Assembly (NCBI GenBank): GCA_016875225.1
Contig: VGRW01000018.1
Location: 1 to 56,273 of the forward strand
Length of the DNA stretch: 56,273 nucleotides
Direction: 5' to 3'
Origin: Deltaproteobacteria bacterium
Lineage (GTDB): Bacteria; Myxococcota_A; UBA9160; SZUA-336
In this document: piece by piece, positions 17,284 to 25,598 of the stretch
How the letters are laid out: each line of letters starts with the position of its first letter
Position numbering within the stretch: position 1 is the stretch's first letter
Notes under the pieces: model-generated
Told to the model about the DNA's origin: nothing
The model's database searches: none
What the model saw: only the letters and a program-made list of their open reading frames with translations
Position numbers and translations under genes: made by a program

Positions 17284-19751
17284 CAGCTCTCGCCCTCTGG
17301 CAAGAGCAGGAAGTACCTCGCGAAGAAGCGCGGCTCGAAGTCGAGCGGCAGAATCTGAAGGACCGTCGCCGGGTCGAGCTCGAGCGGGAGCTCCTCGATC
17401 GGCCGGAGCTCCTGCGTAGGCTCCGTCTCGAACTCTACGACCTCGGGAATCGTGACGGTGCCGGCCTCCTCGGCGAACACGTAGAGGTACACCTGTCCGC
17501 TCTGGCCGACGACGATCCGGTCGACTGGGGGGGAGAACTGCTCCGGGGCGAGGCTTCGCTCGGAGAGAAGCCTGCGGAAGGCGGCGAAGCCGTCCGCGAC
17601 GGACGCTCCGTACCCGATGCCGAATCGCCCCGGGTCGTAGAGCACCAGCCGCAGCAGCGGCGCGAGGGCGTCGTCGCGGTTCACGATCGCGGTGTCGCTG
17701 CCAACGCCACCCTCGAGATCGACGGCTTGCGCGACCAGCGGGTTGTCGCCGAGCGAAAGGGGAACGTTGCGCGCGACAAAGCCGCCCGTTTCGTCAACGG
17801 TCGCGGTCACACCGTTCACGTCCACCGCGGCCGCAGGCTCGTCCACGAAGCCCGATACGTCCGCCGCCGCCTGGCGCAGGCGCATGCCATTGCGCGGGTG
17901 CAGGATGAAGATGGCCGGCGGCTTCTCGTAGCGGACGGTGACGGAGTCGGTCGCAGTCTCCGAACCGCGGCGCGCCGTCGCGACGAGCAGGTTGTCGCCC
18001 TCGGCCAGCACGACCACCGGGGCTACGAATCCGTCGGGGCTCGACTCGGCGGCGACCCCGCCGACCGCCACGCTCGCGTTCGGGTCGCTGAGCGAGCCAC
18101 TCACCGAGAGGAAGGGAGTCGACACGCGCGCCCCGTCGGGGGGTGACCGGATCGCGATCGCGAGCGGCGGCGCAGCGGTCTGGAGCGTCACGACGAGCGA
18201 CGCGAAGCCGGTGTTGCCCGCGGCGTCGGTGGCTTCCACCGCGATCGGATTCAGTCCGGATTGCAGGTCGATCGCGCGCGTGAACGAGTTCGCCGGAAGT
18301 GCGGAGCTGCCCGCGATCGACAGCGCAGTGATCGGACTCGCGTCGAGCACCGTGCCCGCGACGACCTGAGGCGTGCTCGAGAAGACCGCGCCGTTCGCCG
18401 GCGCCGCGATCGTGACGCCGGGCGGGATGGTGTCGAGCGTGACCGAGACCGAGGCCGAGTCGGAGCCGCCAATGTTCGTGGCAGTGGCGAATACCGCGTT
18501 CGCGCCCTCCTCGAGCGGGACGCTCGCGCTGAAGCTTGCGCCGGTCACCGCGGCGGCGACACCGTTCACGTTCACGACGAGCGGCGCAGTGCCGGAGACG
18601 GTTCCCGTGACCGCGATCGGACTCTGACCTGTGAGGAGCCCGGTGGCAGGCGCGTCGATCGCGATCGTGGGTGGGGTCGCGCGCGTGACGGAGATGGCTG
18701 CCGACCCGGTGTTTCCTGCCGCGTCGGTGGCGGTGGCGGTGATCGGGTTCTCGCCGACCACGAGCGCCAACGTCATCGTATACGCCCCGTCGGTCAGCGT
18801 TGCCGCCGTACCGTTCACGGTGAAGCTCGAAATCGCACTCGCGTCAGCAACCGTGCCCGTCACGTTCACCGAGCTGGCGCCTGTGCCCCCCCCGTCCGCG
18901 GGGGCACTGAGAATCACGACAGGCGGCGTCGTGTCCAGGGTGACCGAAACGGCAGTCGAGGCGAACCCCGACGAGTTCGTGGCGTTCGCGCTCAGCGTGT
19001 TCGCCCCCTCCGTGAGAGGGACGCTCGCGCTGTACGAGCTCCCGGTCACCGTCGCCGAGACGCCGTTCACGGTCACCGAGACCGGTGCGGTTCCTGTGAG
19101 CGTGCCCGAGACCGCGATGGGGGTTCCGGCTGTGAGCAGCCCGTCCGCGGGGGAGCTGATCGCGATCGTCGGCGCCTGGCCATTCGGTGGCTGAGTCGCG
19201 AGGAGCCCGACCTTCGCCGAGCCCGCAGGGCCGGGCGTGCTCTGGATACGAACGCCGAAGAGCCAGCCCTGGTTTGCTGCGCTCGTGAGCTGGCTGACCG
19301 TGACTCCCGGGCCGATGATCCGAAAACTCGCGCTCTGCACCGCGCCGCCCGCGCTGCCATTGCAGCCGAAGCGCAGGCCCCAGTCCCAATTCCCGACCGG
19401 GTTCATCACATTGCCGCCGCCGACCTTCCAGACCTTGTTCGCGTTGAAGCTCGACTGCGTCACGATGCCCGACGGGTCGGAGATGACCATCAGAGGAACG
19501 AGCGCCTCATTCGCCACGTTCCCGAACAGGCCGAGGAGGTCACCCTGCCCGGCCGGAATCGAAACCACCACGTCGACGCCCACGTTTCCTGGCGCGTCGC
19601 TCAGGCTCAGGGTGACGGGGACCGAGTCACCAGCGATCGGCGTGCCGAACGTATACTCGACGGCGACTGCTGGCCTCGGAGACAGCGCACCAAGCGCCAG
19701 CAGCAAGTAGAGCCAGAGCCGCGGCAGTGGAAATACTTCTGGGTGACTCAT
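17283..19751 (-). CDS. Secreted multi-repeat Ig-like surface protein
   Basis: 822 residues. A signal peptide ends at AVA (residue 30). Residues 31-190 form a unique N-terminal domain (VEYTFGTPIAGDSVPVTLSL...) with features of extracellular matrix/cohesin-like beta proteins. Residues 193-697 are six tandem Ig-like repeats of about 84 residues, each with the pattern SPADG...VNGV...PLxEGxN...TDxxPP. Residues 698-822 are a distinct C-terminal domain rich in acidic and aromatic residues (RLVLYDPGRFGIGYGASVAD). No LPXTG, PEP-CTERM or autotransporter end is visible. It is coupled to the downstream secreted protein, suggesting the two act together at the cell surface, perhaps in adhesion or matrix. 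Confidence 0.82.
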   Translation of the reverse strand: MSHPEVFPLPRLWLYLLLALGALSPRPAVAVEYTFGTPIAGDSVPVTLSLSDAPGNVGVDVVVSIPAGQGDLLGLFGNVANEALVPLMVISDPSGIVTQSSFNANKVWKVGGGNVMNPVGNWDWGLRFGCNGSAGGAVQSASFRIIGPGVTVSQLTSAANQGWLFGVRIQSTPGPAGSAKVGLLATQPPNGQAPTIAISSPADGLLTAGTPIAVSGTLTGTAPVSVTVNGVSATVTGSSYSASVPLTEGANTLSANATNSSGFASTAVSVTLDTTPPVVILSAPADGGGTGASSVNVTGTVADASAISSFTVNGTAATLTDGAYTMTLALVVGENPITATATDAAGNTGSAAISVTRATPPTIAIDAPATGLLTGQSPIAVTGTVSGTAPLVVNVNGVAAAVTGASFSASVPLEEGANAVFATATNIGGSDSASVSVTLDTIPPGVTIAAPANGAVFSSTPQVVAGTVLDASPITALSIAGSSALPANSFTRAIDLQSGLNPIAVEATDAAGNTGFASLVVTLQTAAPPLAIAIRSPPDGARVSTPFLSVSGSLSDPNASVAVGGVAAESSPDGFVAPVVVLAEGDNLLVATARRGSETATDSVTVRYEKPPAIFILHPRNGMRLRQAAADVSGFVDEPAAAVDVNGVTATVDETGGFVARNVPLSLGDNPLVAQAVDLEGGVGSDTAIVNRDDALAPLLRLVLYDPGRFGIGYGASVADGFAAFRRLLSERSLAPEQFSPPVDRIVVGQSGQVYLYVFAEEAGTVTIPEVVEFETEPTQELRPIEELPLELDPATVLQILPLDFEPRFFARYFLLLPEGES
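17661..19175 (-). repeat. Six tandem ~84-codon Ig-like repeats in A-B-A-B order
   Basis: The repeats start near residues 193, 277, 361, 445, 529 and 613 of the surface protein. Repeats 1 and 3 are clearly closest to each other (shared PIAV-GT, SASVPL-EGAN and SVTLDT-PP), while 2 and 4 share ATDAAGNTG and a DAS-I core, so a two-domain unit appears to have been duplicated. Repeats 5 and 6 are more divergent. Confidence 0.8.
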
Positions 19752-19826
19752 GCAGGCGCGGGGTACGCTATCCCGAGACGCGGCAGTGCGGGAAGGAATA
19801 TCTTCACCAACGAGGGGGTTTCTGAG

Positions 19827-20126
19827 ATGCGGTCAGTCGTTCTGATCACGTGCTTTTTCGCGATGCCCAGAGTCGTCGACGCCGCGTGCTGCCAGCTCGT
19901 GAAGGTCGAGGCGGAACCGAGTCTGACTCGAGTCCGGGTCTGCGATTCGGCCGAAGGCGCGGACTGCGCGCAGCCTCGCTACGAGGGCGACGTCGCTTTC
20001 GGCGCTCCGGTATCGATCTGCACGAGCGCGGCGAGTGTCACCTACCGTGAGCTCGAGCCCACGTCGGCCGCATTCGGGGCCGAAATCACTGCCCGCTGCG
20101 ACGAGTCGACCGACGTCGAACTCTGA
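19827..20126 (+). CDS. Small secreted Cys-rich protein, function unknown
   Basis: 99 residues. The N-terminus MRSVVLITCFFAMPRVVDAA is a signal peptide with likely cleavage at VDA. The mature part holds six cysteines (a CC pair, VRVCDS, ADCAQ, ISICTS and ARCDE), suggesting two or three disulfides in the periplasm or outside. An AGGGGG-type ribosome site lies about 10 nt before the ATG. It is divergent from the surface-repeat gene with 75 bp between starts, so it may share control with it. The longer open frame upstream is antisense and not used. I do not recognise the family. Confidence 0.65.
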   Translation: MRSVVLITCFFAMPRVVDAACCQLVKVEAEPSLTRVRVCDSAEGADCAQPRYEGDVAFGAPVSICTSAASVTYRELEPTSAAFGAEITARCDESTDVEL

Positions 20127-20144
20127 CCGCGCGCCCTGCTGGAT

Positions 20145-20510
20145 CTAGGCGGACGCGACGAGTTTGCGCAGCTCGAGCAGGCGCTGGCGCAGGAGCGCGG
20201 CGCCCTCGGGCGTCGGCTCGGCGGCGCCCGCCTTGTGGCCGCGCTGCAGCTCGAGCAGGCGCTTGCGCGCGCCCTCGATCGTGAAGCGCTCGGCGTAGAG
20301 CAGGTGCTTCACCACCAGGATGGTCTCGAGGTCCTTGCGCCGGTACATGCGCTGCTTGGAGCGCGACTTCGGCGGGACCATGGTCTTGAACTCGGTCTCC
20401 CAGAAGCGCAGCACGTACGGCTCCACGCCCACGAGCTTCGAGACCTCGCCGATCCGGAAATAGGTCTTGTCGGGAATCCTGGCGAGCTGGTCCTGGATCG
20501 CGTCGATCAT
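20145..20510 (-). CDS. MerR-family transcriptional regulator
   Basis: 121 residues with a winged helix-turn-helix: YFRIGEVSKLVGVEPYVLRFWETEF, then RMYRRKDLETILVVKHLLYAERFTIEGARKRL. There is no effector-binding domain beyond a short helical tail, so it may sense through partners or act constitutively. A MerR-type gene directly after ihfA is common in deltaproteobacterial pheST-ihfA operons. It is 30 bp downstream of ihfA and likely cotranscribed. Confidence 0.9.
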   Translation of the reverse strand: MIDAIQDQLARIPDKTYFRIGEVSKLVGVEPYVLRFWETEFKTMVPPKSRSKQRMYRRKDLETILVVKHLLYAERFTIEGARKRLLELQRGHKAGAAEPTPEGAALLRQRLLELRKLVASA

Positions 20511-20540
20511 CGAATCACCCCCCGAGCGGATTCTAGCGAG

Positions 20541-20858
20541 CTATTCGTCGTCGTCCTCGTCCGATCCGGTCTCGAGCACGCCCCCTTCGTTCAGGGCGTT
20601 CTTCAGCACCAGGCTCGGCTTGAAGGTGAGCACGCGACGCGCCTCGAGCTGGATCTCTTCGCCGGTCTGCGGGTTGCGGCCCTTGCGCGCGTTCTTCTCG
20701 CGCACGATGAAGTTGCCGAAGCCCGAGAACTTCACCTTCTCACCGCCGACGAGCGCGTCCTTGATCACGTCGAAGACGGTCTCGACCAGCTCCGCGGATT
20801 CCTTCTTGGAGAAGCCCACGCGCTCGTAGATGGTCTCGACGATGTCGGCCTTGGTCAT
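20541..20858 (-). CDS. ihfA: Integration host factor alpha subunit
   Basis: 105-residue DNA-bending protein of the HU/IHF family; it forms a heterodimer with IHF-beta (not in this window). The sequence MTKADIVETIYERVGFSKKE and the DNA-arm region FGNFIVREKNARKGRNPQTG with ARRVLTFKPS are typical of IhfA, including the proline at the arm tip. The C-terminus adds an acidic tail (ETGSDEDDDE) not present in E. coli. It is 24 bp downstream of pheT, the same order as in E. coli. Confidence 0.94.
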   Translation of the reverse strand: MTKADIVETIYERVGFSKKESAELVETVFDVIKDALVGGEKVKFSGFGNFIVREKNARKGRNPQTGEEIQLEARRVLTFKPSLVLKNALNEGGVLETGSDEDDDE

Positions 20859-20882
20859 TCTCTGCCCTCCCCCGATTGCATC

Positions 20883-23288
20883 CTATCGAAGCTCCGCGCC
20901 GAATCGCTGGCCGAGCATCTCGACCACGCGCTCGGTCGCCTTGGCGACTTCCGTGTCCAGAAGCGTCCGGTCCGGACGCTGGAACACCAGTCGAAACGCC
21001 ACGCTGACCTTCCCCGCGGGAATCCCCACGCCATCGTATCGGTCGAAGATCTCCGCGGATACAAGCGAATTCCCTGCCGTCTTGCGGATCGCGTCGAGCA
21101 CGTCGCCGGCCGGCTGCGAGGCGCTGAACAGGACCGCGAGGTCGCGGCGGACCGCCGGATAGAGCGAGACCTCGCGGACCTGCGCCACCGCCGGACGGGA
21201 TTCGAGCAGCGCCGCGAGATCGACCTCGAGCACCGCACAGGGCGGGCTGATCTCGAAGCGGCTCGCGACCTCCGGGTGAAGCTCGCCGAGCCGGCACAGG
21301 ACGCGCGACCCGCGCCGCAGCTCGCCCGACGCGCCCGGGTGTAGCCAGGGGGCCTCCGAGCGGGAGTGAAAGACCGCGCTGATGCCGAGCTCGGCGAAGA
21401 GCGCCTCCGCGATGCCCTTCGCGTCGAAGAACACCGGCGCGGGGGTGACCGACTCCCAGAGGGACGCGCGCTCGCCGCGCGTCAGCAGCGCGGCCGCGCG
21501 CAGCGGCTCTTCGGGAAGCTCCCCGGGGCCGCGGGCGAGGAACACGCGCGCGACCTCGAAGATCCGCACCGAGCCGACCTGTCGCGAGAGGTTGCGGCGC
21601 GCCGTGCGCAGCAGCCCGGGCAGAAGCGACGGGCAGAGCAGCGAGCCCATGCCCTGCATGGGGTTCGCGAGCCGGACCGCGCGCCGCAGCTCGTGGTCCG
21701 GCGGCAGGCGCAGCGAGTCGAGCTCCTCGGGGAGCACTGCGGGAAGCAGACGGATCTCCGAGAGGCCGACCGCCTTCAGCGCGTCGCGCGCGCGATCGGC
21801 GAGCACGAGCGACGCCGGCTTCGAGACCGGCTCGAGCGTTGCGCGCGGCAGCGTCGGCTCGATCGCGTCGTAGCCATGGATGCGCGCGATCTCCTCGATC
21901 AGGTCCTGCGCGATCGCGAGGTCGTTTCGCCAGCTCGGCACCGCGCAGCGGAGCAGACCGTTTGCGTCGAGCCGCGCCTGCACGCCGACGCGCGAGAGCA
22001 GCGCGACGATCTGCTCGGCCGAGAGCTCGAGGCCGAGCAGGCGATTGGGATGGGCCGGGTCGAGCGCGATCTCGACCACACCCCTCGCGCCGGAGCCGCG
22101 CGCCTCGACGCGGCCGCGGGCGACGCTGCCGCCCGCGAGCTCGGCGAGAAGTCGCGCGGCTCGGTCGGCCGCGCGGGCGATCCCCTCGGCATCGACGCCG
22201 CGCTCGAAGCGGTACGAAGCCTCGCTGCGCAGCCCCAGTCGCTTCGAGGTGCGGCGCACGCGCGCGGGCGCGAACACCGCGCTCTCGATCAGCACGTCGC
22301 GCGTGGTGGCGCGGACCTCCGTCTCGGCGCCGCCCATCACGCCGGCGATCGCGACCCCGCGCTCGGCGTCGGCGATCACCAGATCTTCGGGCACGAGCGC
22401 ACGCGTCTCGCCGTCGAGCGTCGCGATCTTCTCGCCGGCGTGCGCGCGGCGCACTCGGACCTCGCCGCCGCGCAGCGTCTCCAGGTCGAACGCGTGCAGG
22501 GGCTGGCCGTACTCGAGCAGGACGAAGTTCGTGACGTCGACGACCACGTTGATCGCGCGCATTCCCGCGGCCTCGAGCCGCGCGGCCAGCCACGCGGGCG
22601 ACGGCCCGACGCGCACTCCGTGCACCACGCGGGCGACGTAGGCGGGGCAGCCCTCCGCGTCCTCGATCGAGATCCGCACGTCCTTCGCGGCGTCCCGCTC
22701 GCCCTCGACCGGCTCCGACGGCGGCATTCGCAGCGGCCCGCCGAAGAGCGCGCTCACCTCGCGCGCCATGCCGAGCATCGAGACCCAGTCGCCGCGGTTG
22801 GGGGTGATCTCGACGTCGAGGATCGTCTCGCCGACCGCGAGCACGTCGGGCAGCGCCGCGCCGACCGCCGCGCCCGGATCGAGCACGAGGATGCCGCCGG
22901 CGTCGTCGCCGAGCCCGAGCTCGCGCGACGAGCAGATCATGCCCTCCGACACCTCTCCGCGGATCTTGGACTTCTTGAGCTTGGTCCCGTCGGGAAGCGT
23001 CACCCCCGGAACCGCGACCGCGACCTTCTGGCCCGCCGCGACGTTTGGCGCCCCACACACGATGGTGGCGGGCGCGGCCACACCCAGATCGACGCTGCAG
23101 ACCGAGAGCCGCTCCGCGTTCGGATGCGGCCGGCGCTCGAGCACGTGCCCGACGCGGATCGCGGACAGGTCCGGCCCGGTGCGCAGGACCTCTTCGATCT
23201 CGAGCCCCGCGAGCGTGAGCCGCTCCTCGAGCTCCGCTTGCGGCGGCAGGTCGACGAAGCTCGCAAGCCAGTCGAGCGAGACCTTCAT
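20883..23288 (-). CDS. pheT: Phenylalanyl-tRNA synthetase beta subunit
   Basis: 801 residues, the bacterial length. It forms the alpha2-beta2 enzyme that charges tRNA-Phe. The N-terminal EMAP/tRNA-binding domain (MKVSLDWLASFVDL...SVCSVDLG) is followed by the B3/B4 editing region, the B5 domain and the C-terminal anticodon-binding (FDX-ACB) domain with SLYPAVRRDLAVLF and DRYDGVGIPAGKVSVAFRL. The ATG overlaps the pheS stop by 4 bp (ATGA). The start was moved inward from the open frame because the family begins MKVS. Confidence 0.97.
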   Translation of the reverse strand: MKVSLDWLASFVDLPPQAELEERLTLAGLEIEEVLRTGPDLSAIRVGHVLERRPHPNAERLSVCSVDLGVAAPATIVCGAPNVAAGQKVAVAVPGVTLPDGTKLKKSKIRGEVSEGMICSSRELGLGDDAGGILVLDPGAAVGAALPDVLAVGETILDVEITPNRGDWVSMLGMAREVSALFGGPLRMPPSEPVEGERDAAKDVRISIEDAEGCPAYVARVVHGVRVGPSPAWLAARLEAAGMRAINVVVDVTNFVLLEYGQPLHAFDLETLRGGEVRVRRAHAGEKIATLDGETRALVPEDLVIADAERGVAIAGVMGGAETEVRATTRDVLIESAVFAPARVRRTSKRLGLRSEASYRFERGVDAEGIARAADRAARLLAELAGGSVARGRVEARGSGARGVVEIALDPAHPNRLLGLELSAEQIVALLSRVGVQARLDANGLLRCAVPSWRNDLAIAQDLIEEIARIHGYDAIEPTLPRATLEPVSKPASLVLADRARDALKAVGLSEIRLLPAVLPEELDSLRLPPDHELRRAVRLANPMQGMGSLLCPSLLPGLLRTARRNLSRQVGSVRIFEVARVFLARGPGELPEEPLRAAALLTRGERASLWESVTPAPVFFDAKGIAEALFAELGISAVFHSRSEAPWLHPGASGELRRGSRVLCRLGELHPEVASRFEISPPCAVLEVDLAALLESRPAVAQVREVSLYPAVRRDLAVLFSASQPAGDVLDAIRKTAGNSLVSAEIFDRYDGVGIPAGKVSVAFRLVFQRPDRTLLDTEVAKATERVVEMLGQRFGAELR

Positions 23289-24277
23289 CCGATCTGCTCC
23301 AGCACCCGCACGTCGCCTTCGAACATGAGATGGATGTTGGGAATGCCGAAGCGCTGCATCGCGGTGCGGTCGATCGTCATGCCGAACGCGAAGCCCTGGT
23401 ACTTCCGCGCGTCGATCCCGCAGTTCTCGAGCACGCCCGGATGGATCATCCCGCAGCCGCCCCACTCGAGCCAGCCGTCGCGCCAGGAGAAATCGAACTC
23501 CGCCGAGGGCTCGGTGAAGGGAAAGAAGTGCGCGCGGAAGCGCAGCCGAACGTCCGGCCCCATCAGGTGGCGCGCGAACGCGTAGAGCACGCCCTTCATG
23601 TCGCCGAAGCTCACGCGCTCGTCGACCATGAAGCCCTCGATCTGGTGGAAGAACGGCGAGTGCGTGGCGTCGTGATCGACGCGGAAGACGCGACCCGGCG
23701 CGATGAAGCGGAACGGCGGCGTGCGGCCGGTCATCGCGCGGATCTGCACCGGAGACGTGTGCGTGCGCAGCACGTTACCGCCCTCGACGAAGAACGTGTC
23801 CTGGCTGTCGCGGGACGGGTGGTCGGCCGCGATCCGCAGCGCGTCGAAGTTGTTCCACTCGGTCTCGACCTCGGGCCCCTCTTCGATCGAGAAGCCGAGT
23901 CCGCGGAAGAACTCCGCCATCTCGCGCTCGATCGACGTGACCGGGTGCAGGTGGCCGCGCGGCGGGCGCAGCCCCGGCAGCGTCACGTCGAGCGCGTGCT
24001 CGCGAAGCGACTGCTCGGCCTGCTCCCGCTCCAGCACCTGCTGGCGCTCGGCGGCGAGCGCCTCGACGCGCGCGGCGGCGCGGTTCAGCGCCTCGCCGGC
24101 CCCGGCGCGAGCGTCTGGCGCGAGCTCGCCGATGCCGCGCAGCAGCGCGGAAAGCGAGCCCTTGCGGCCGAGGTAGCGCGCGCGAACCTCGCGCAGGTCC
24201 TGCAGCGACGAGGCGCGCGAGATCGCCTCGCCCGCCTCGCGCTCGAGCTGCTCGAGCTGCCCGGTGCCGCTGGCCAT
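23285..24277 (-). CDS. pheS: Phenylalanyl-tRNA synthetase alpha subunit
   Basis: 330 residues. The N-terminal coiled coil is followed by the class II core with motif 1 (HPVTSIEREMAEFFRGLGF), motif 2 (FRFIAPGRVFRVDHDATHSPFFHQIEG) and motif 3 (GFAFGMTIDRTAMQRFGI). The Ala in the FGMTID region is in the usual bacterial context. It lies 14 bp after rplT, so there is no room for a pheM-type attenuator leader. Confidence 0.97.
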   Translation of the reverse strand: MASGTGQLEQLEREAGEAISRASSLQDLREVRARYLGRKGSLSALLRGIGELAPDARAGAGEALNRAAARVEALAAERQQVLEREQAEQSLREHALDVTLPGLRPPRGHLHPVTSIEREMAEFFRGLGFSIEEGPEVETEWNNFDALRIAADHPSRDSQDTFFVEGGNVLRTHTSPVQIRAMTGRTPPFRFIAPGRVFRVDHDATHSPFFHQIEGFMVDERVSFGDMKGVLYAFARHLMGPDVRLRFRAHFFPFTEPSAEFDFSWRDGWLEWGGCGMIHPGVLENCGIDARKYQGFAFGMTIDRTAMQRFGIPNIHLMFEGDVRVLEQIG

Positions 24278-24291
24278 CCGGGTCGGCCCGC

Positions 24292-24642
24292 TCAGGCGGC
24301 GTTCTTGGCGAGCGTCACCAGCTCCGAGAACGCCCTCGGCTCGGCCACGGCGAGATCGGCGAGGACCTTGCGGTCCATCTCCACGCCCGCGCGCTTGAGC
24401 CCCGCGATGAAGCGGCTGTACGAGAGGCCGTGCTCGCGGGCCGCGGCGTTGATCCGCGCGATCCAGAGCCGATGGAACTGGCGCTTGCGCTGCTTCCGGT
24501 CCCGGTAGGCGTAGATCAGGCTCTTCTCGACCGCGAGGCGCGCCGGTCGGATCAGCTTGCCGCGCGCGGCTCGGAAGCCGCTGGCGAGCTCGAGTATCTT
24601 CTTGTGGCGACGGCGCTTGGTGACTCCGCGCTTGACTCGCAT
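24292..24642 (-). CDS. rplT: 50S ribosomal protein L20
   Basis: 116 residues, the standard length. It binds 23S rRNA early in 50S assembly. Typical sequence [26 protein letters not shown]-like start and [25 protein letters not shown]. It is 13 bp after rpmI. Confidence 0.98.
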   Translation of the reverse strand: MRVKRGVTKRRRHKKILELASGFRAARGKLIRPARLAVEKSLIYAYRDRKQRKRQFHRLWIARINAAAREHGLSYSRFIAGLKRAGVEMDRKVLADLAVAEPRAFSELVTLAKNAA

Positions 24643-24655
24643 CTTCGTTCTCCCT

Positions 24656-24853
24656 CTACAGGTACGGAATCATGCGCTTGAGGCGCGGCTGGTCGGCGTC
24701 GGATGCGACGACCGTGCCCTCTAGATTGCGCTTCCGCTTGCTGGTTCGATTGATCAGGCGGTGCCGCTTCATTGCCTGGGTCCGGGTGACCTTTCCGGTG
24801 CCCGTCTTCTTGAATCGCTTCGCGGCGGCACGCCGCGTCTTCACCTTAGGCAT
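24656..24853 (-). CDS. rpmI: 50S ribosomal protein L35
   Basis: 65 residues, [20 protein letters not shown] start and the conserved [19 protein letters not shown], typical of L35. The ATG overlaps the infC end by 8 bp (ATGCCTAA is shared), so translation is coupled to IF3. Confidence 0.97.
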   Translation of the reverse strand: MPKVKTRRAAAKRFKKTGTGKVTRTQAMKRHRLINRTSKRKRNLEGTVVASDADQPRLKRMIPYL

Positions 24854-25598
24854 CGCTCGTCTCCTCGTTCTCGTCGTCGTCGCTCTCGTCCTGGTCGTAC
24901 TCGTCATCGTCATCGTCGTCGTCGTCGTCCGGCTCGTCGGGCAGCTCGGGCTCGGGCTCGACCACCGGCTCCGGCAAGCCGGCCGCCGCCGCCGCGCGCG
25001 ACGCCTTCTCCCGCTCGGCCTGCCGCCGCGCCAGGATCTTCTTGATCGCGGCTCGGTCGGGGGCAATGATCATCGAGAGCATTCGCCCTTCCATGTGCGG
25101 CGAGGATTCCGCCTTCGCGACCTCCGCGAGCCGCTTCACGACGCGATCGAGCAGGTCGCGGCCGACCTGTTGGTGGGTGATCTCGCGGCCGCGAAACGTC
25201 ACGGTCGCCTTCACCTTGTCACCCTCGATCAGGAAGCGCTCGGCTGCGCGGAGCTTGAAGGCGAGGTCGTGCTCGTCGATCTGGGGCCGGAGCTTGATCT
25301 CTTTCAGCTGACTCTGGTGCTGGGATCGCTTCGCGGTCGCCGCCTTCTTCTTCAGCTCGTACTTGTAGCGCCCGTAATCCATGATCTTGCACACGGGCGG
25401 CGTGCCGTTCGGCGAGATCTCGACCAGGTCGAGCCCCACGCGCGACGCGATGTCGCGGGCGGCATCGGTCGGCATGACGCCGAGCTGCTGCCCCTCCTCG
25501 TTCACCACCCTGACCTCCGGAACCCGGATGGCCCGATTGACTCGGACCTTGTCCTTCTCCGGCGCTACGTCTCGCCAACGGCGTCTACGAAATCCCAC
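24846..25598 (-). CDS. infC: Translation initiation factor IF-3 with acidic C-terminal tail
   Basis: 250 residues; the normal IF-3 is about 180. The N-domain (RVNRAIRVPEVRVVNEEGQQ...ISPNGTPPVCKIMDYGRYKYE) and C-domain (KEIKLRPQIDEHDLAFKLRAAERFL...MEGRMLSMIIAP) are complete. Beyond about residue 206 there is an extra tail GLPEPVVEPEPELPDEP followed by nine Asp and a further acidic run to the end. The start is GTG with an AGGAGGA ribosome site about 11 nt upstream; the gene overlaps the thrS end by 14 bp. E. coli infC uses a rare AUU start; here a GTG is seen. Confidence 0.96.
   Translation of the reverse strand: MGFRRRRWRDVAPEKDKVRVNRAIRVPEVRVVNEEGQQLGVMPTDAARDIASRVGLDLVEISPNGTPPVCKIMDYGRYKYELKKKAATAKRSQHQSQLKEIKLRPQIDEHDLAFKLRAAERFLIEGDKVKATVTFRGREITHQQVGRDLLDRVVKRLAEVAKAESSPHMEGRMLSMIIAPDRAAIKKILARRQAEREKASRAAAAAGLPEPVVEPEPELPDEPDDDDDDDDDEYDQDESDDDENEETSDA
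24901..24929. repeat. Trinucleotide repeat encoding the IF-3 poly-Asp run
   Basis: A run of TCG/TCA/GTC trinucleotides on the plus strand encodes the Asp stretch on the minus strand. Length changes would add or remove Asp residues without shifting frame. Confidence 0.75.

Noticed and set aside
17661-19175. Tandem repeats as a CRISPR array
   Set aside because: The units are ~252 bp, in frame and diverged at DNA level; protein-domain repeats.
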